From Hyphomicrobiales bacterium (GTDB taxonomy: Bacteria > Pseudomonadota > Alphaproteobacteria > Rhizobiales > Beijerinckiaceae), in contig JAFAHO010000171.1 in NCBI GenBank assembly GCA_019237205.1, forward strand, positions 1-34,050: DNA of 34,050 nt, written 5' to 3'. Positions within the stretch are counted from its first letter, which is position 1. Each line of letters begins with the position of its first letter. A program made the translations under genes and the position numbers. Below, one piece after another: positions 32,307 through 34,050 of this stretch. The notes beneath the pieces were generated by a model, which did no database searches, was not told where the DNA came from, and saw only the letters and a program-made list of their open reading frames with translations.

Positions 32307-33104
32307 ATGCCGTCTGGCCTGATGCGCGAGAAGCGCGGCTTGGTGATGGGGGTCGCCAACGATCACTCGATCGCGTGGGGCATAGCGAAGGCGCTGGCGT
32401 CTGAAGGGGCGGAGCTCGCGTTCACCTACCAGGGCGAGGCTCTCGGCAAACGCGTGATTCCGCTGGCGCAAAGCCTCGGCGCGAAGCATGTCCTGTCGTG
32501 CGACGTCGAGGACGTTGTTTCGGTTGACGCGATCTTCTCGACGCTTGGCGCCGCCTGGGGCGCGATGGACTTCCTCGTCCATTGCATCGGTTTTTCCGAC
32601 CGCAACCAACTCAAGGGACGCTACGTGGACACAAGCCGCGACAATTTCATCCGCACGATGGTCGTGTCGGCATTTTCTTTCACCGAGGTCGCCAAGCGCG
32701 CCGCCGCACTCATGCCGTCGGGTGGCGCGATGCTCACTCTCACCTTCGGCGGCTCGACGCGCGTCGTGCCCAACTATAACGTGATGGGGGTCGCCAAGGC
32801 CGCGCTAGAAGCCAGCGTGCGCTATTTGGCCGCCGATTTTGGCCCAGACAATATTCGGGTCAATGCGATCTCCGCCGGGCCGATCCGCACGCTGGCAGGC
32901 GCGGGGATTGCCGACGCACGTTTCATGTTCAATTTCCAGCGCGCCCATTCGCCGCTTCGGCGCACGGTTACGATTGAAAACGTAGGCGGGGCGGCGCTCT
33001 ATCTCCTCTCCGGTCTTTCAGACGGGGTGACCGGAGAAGTGCATTTCGTCGACGCCGGCTACAACATCGTTTCGATGCCGCGCCCGGATGACATCAAGGA
33101 CTAG
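32307..33104 (+). CDS. fabI: Enoyl-ACP reductase FabI
   Basis: NADH-dependent enoyl-ACP reductase, 265 residues, completing each elongation cycle. Seen: the SDR-type start KRGLVMGVANDHSIAWGIAK, FLVHCIGFSDRN, and the active-site region MLTLTFGGSTRVVPNYNVMG, where Tyr 157 and Lys 164 match the catalytic Tyr and Lys; the first Tyr of this region in the E. coli enzyme is Phe 147 here. The C-terminal part (NAISAGPIRTLAGAGI, TGEVHFVDAGYNIVSMP) is typical of rhizobial FabI. It starts at the ATG at 32307; the ATG at 32322 is an alternative. It is 42 bp downstream of fabB. Confidence 0.95.
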   Translation: MPSGLMREKRGLVMGVANDHSIAWGIAKALASEGAELAFTYQGEALGKRVIPLAQSLGAKHVLSCDVEDVVSVDAIFSTLGAAWGAMDFLVHCIGFSDRNQLKGRYVDTSRDNFIRTMVVSAFSFTEVAKRAAALMPSGGAMLTLTFGGSTRVVPNYNVMGVAKAALEASVRYLAADFGPDNIRVNAISAGPIRTLAGAGIADARFMFNFQRAHSPLRRTVTIENVGGAALYLLSGLSDGVTGEVHFVDAGYNIVSMPRPDDIKD

Positions 33105-33882
33105 CCTTAGACTAAGACTAGTAAGAACCATCGCGGTGTTGCTCTCCGGGTGGAAGGAGTGACCCTTAGTCGCCGATCTGCGGGCGTGCGCGCAGCGCGG
33201 GCGACCGGCCGGATCGTGCGCGTCGAACAGCTCGCTACACGCCCGCGACGGAGATCTTATGACCTTGGTCCCGGTTCCAACTCTTGCACGGCGTTTCTCC
33301 GAGCGCCTTGACCAATCTCATCTGCCGCTCACGCCTATTCAAAAATGCGATTACTCTGTTAACATACAGCGCGTAGTGATAATTTTCACCGTTTACATAC
33401 GCGTGTAGCTATAGCCGAACCTCACCTTTCAATGCAACATCCCTTGACTTGAGCGAGACCTCCTTCTAGTCTCTCTTTTCACAAACGAACTTGAGGTATC
33501 ATTAAGATTGCAGCATCTTTTCCAAAAGTGCGGACTCATTAAACTCGTCCACAGGGGCGCGACTGGTCTCGGCTTTGTTGGCCGACGATCCGGGGTACTA
33601 AAAGCTTTTCTATTACGGAACGCCAAAGCTATGATGGATCGGGTATGGTCGTTCGGGGGGGATTTATGGTGTTTACGAGGCTTACTGGTTCGAAATCGTC
33701 ATGCGTTACGCCTTTGACGCTTAATATTTTGTTTGTCGCGATTTCTTCGTCTAATTTGATTACGTTTTGTTACGACCGTTTAAACGGTCGTTTAGCCGCG
33801 TGAATTACCCTCGCTCGATCTTTTGTTCGAGCTCGGATCCGCGAATCCAAAACACATCAACCGTAAATTAGGAGATGTTCGA
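33105..33882. other. AT-richer region upstream of the adhesin gene, no gene seen
   Basis: 778 bp with lower GC content than the coding regions, especially 33340-33780. A small hairpin (CTTAGACTAAG, about 33107-33117) follows fabI and could help end transcription. Open frames at 33429-33626 (minus) and 33508-33717 (plus) lack ribosome binding sites and recognisable sequence. The stretch likely holds the control region of the adhesin gene, including the palindrome at 33772-33791. Confidence 0.5.
33772..33791. promoter_or_regulatory. Perfect 20-bp palindrome, probable operator
   Basis: ACGACCGTTTAAACGGTCGT is a perfect 20-bp palindrome centred on TTTAAA, 91 nt before the adhesin ATG. Size and symmetry fit the operator of a dimeric regulator such as a TetR-family protein. 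There is no U-run after it, so a terminator is unlikely. No regulator gene adjoins it in the window. Confidence 0.6.
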
Positions 33883-34050
33883 ATGGCGATGCCCACAGCG
33901 CCGGTCATTTTGTCGGCCTCTCCGGACAGCGGGCCGACTTCCGCTTTGACGACGACTTCGAACCAGCTGACCCTGGTCGGCACGGCGGCGTCGGGCGATA
34001 CGATCACGGTCTATGACGGGTTGACCGACCTGGGGACGGCGGCGACGAAC
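33883..34050 (+). CDS. Ig-like-repeat adhesin, N-terminal start (runs off the window)
   Basis: The first 56 codons of a gene that continues past the window. The sequence MAMPTAPVILSASPDSGPTS opens it, then comes QLTLVGTAASGDTITVYDGL and TDLGTAATN. Peptides of the type LTG.A..GDTVTVYDG...LGTA.A. are the repeat unit of large bacterial Ig-like (Bap/RTX-type) surface proteins. There is no N-terminal signal peptide, which fits export by a type I system using a C-terminal signal. GGAG (33871-33874) lies 8 nt before the ATG at 33883. The long AT-rich leader and palindrome upstream suggest regulated expression. The total size and C-terminus cannot be seen. Confidence 0.72.
   Translation, partial: MAMPTAPVILSASPDSGPTSALTTTSNQLTLVGTAASGDTITVYDGLTDLGTAATN

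Noticed and set aside
33508-33717. 69-codon open frame in the AT-rich leader
   Set aside because: No ribosome binding site, no recognisable sequence and composition unlike coding neighbours.

Overview
The window is a GC-rich chromosomal segment from an alphaproteobacterium, most likely of the Rhizobiales/Hyphomicrobiales. This rests on gene content and order: HAD-IIA phosphatase, MaoC, ribF, ileS; a petP/petR-like regulator pair divergent from ilvE; fabA-fabB-fabI; a DUF5330-like gene beside sufE; a DUF1491 gene; and an alphaproteobacterial-type palindromic repeat. I could not assign a genus from the sequence alone. I saw no tRNA, rRNA, CRISPR array or intact insertion sequence.

Layout. 1-7971 is housekeeping: a leftward run (HAD phosphatase, MaoC dehydratase, RibF, IleRS cut by the window edge), then rightward csaA and trxA, then a leftward MarR / OmpR-type regulator / histidine kinase operon whose genes overlap at their stop-start junctions, divergent from ilvE. 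7990-12190 is leftward: a UvrD-type helicase, an orphan Flp-type pilin gene of 42 codons, and a cyclopropane-fatty-acid-synthase-type methyltransferase. 12428-12696 is a scar: an IS5-type transposase remnant next to two short tandem repeats.

12750-19523 is the most unusual part. Leftward lie a PEP-CTERM-like surface protein, an exosortase with a TTG start, and a translationally coupled secreted accessory protein. Divergently, rightward, lie a 760-residue membrane protein (ATPase-like cytosolic domain without a P-loop, one membrane helix, seven ~56-residue Ala/Pro repeats, C-terminal domain), an OmpA-C-like protein and a Sel1-repeat protein. My inference is a sorting and envelope-spanning surface system. 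Unit 3 of the repeat carries a foreign-looking peptide resembling an aldo/keto reductase segment.

19704-25347 returns to ordinary genes: 3-methyladenine glycosylase, an NTF2/SnoaL-like protein, peptidoglycan-binding protein plus DUF1491 protein, D-Ala-D-Ala carboxypeptidase, a DUF5330-like protein and SufE. 25360-29190 is a leftward redox cluster: a molybdenum hydroxylase large subunit without its usual FAD and Fe-S partners, followed by a c'-type and a diheme c-type cytochrome. 29324-33104 has a coiled-coil membrane protein and the unsaturated-fatty-acid module fabA-fabB-fabI. A 778-bp AT-richer stretch with a perfect 20-bp palindrome then leads into the start of an Ig-like-repeat adhesin that runs off the window.
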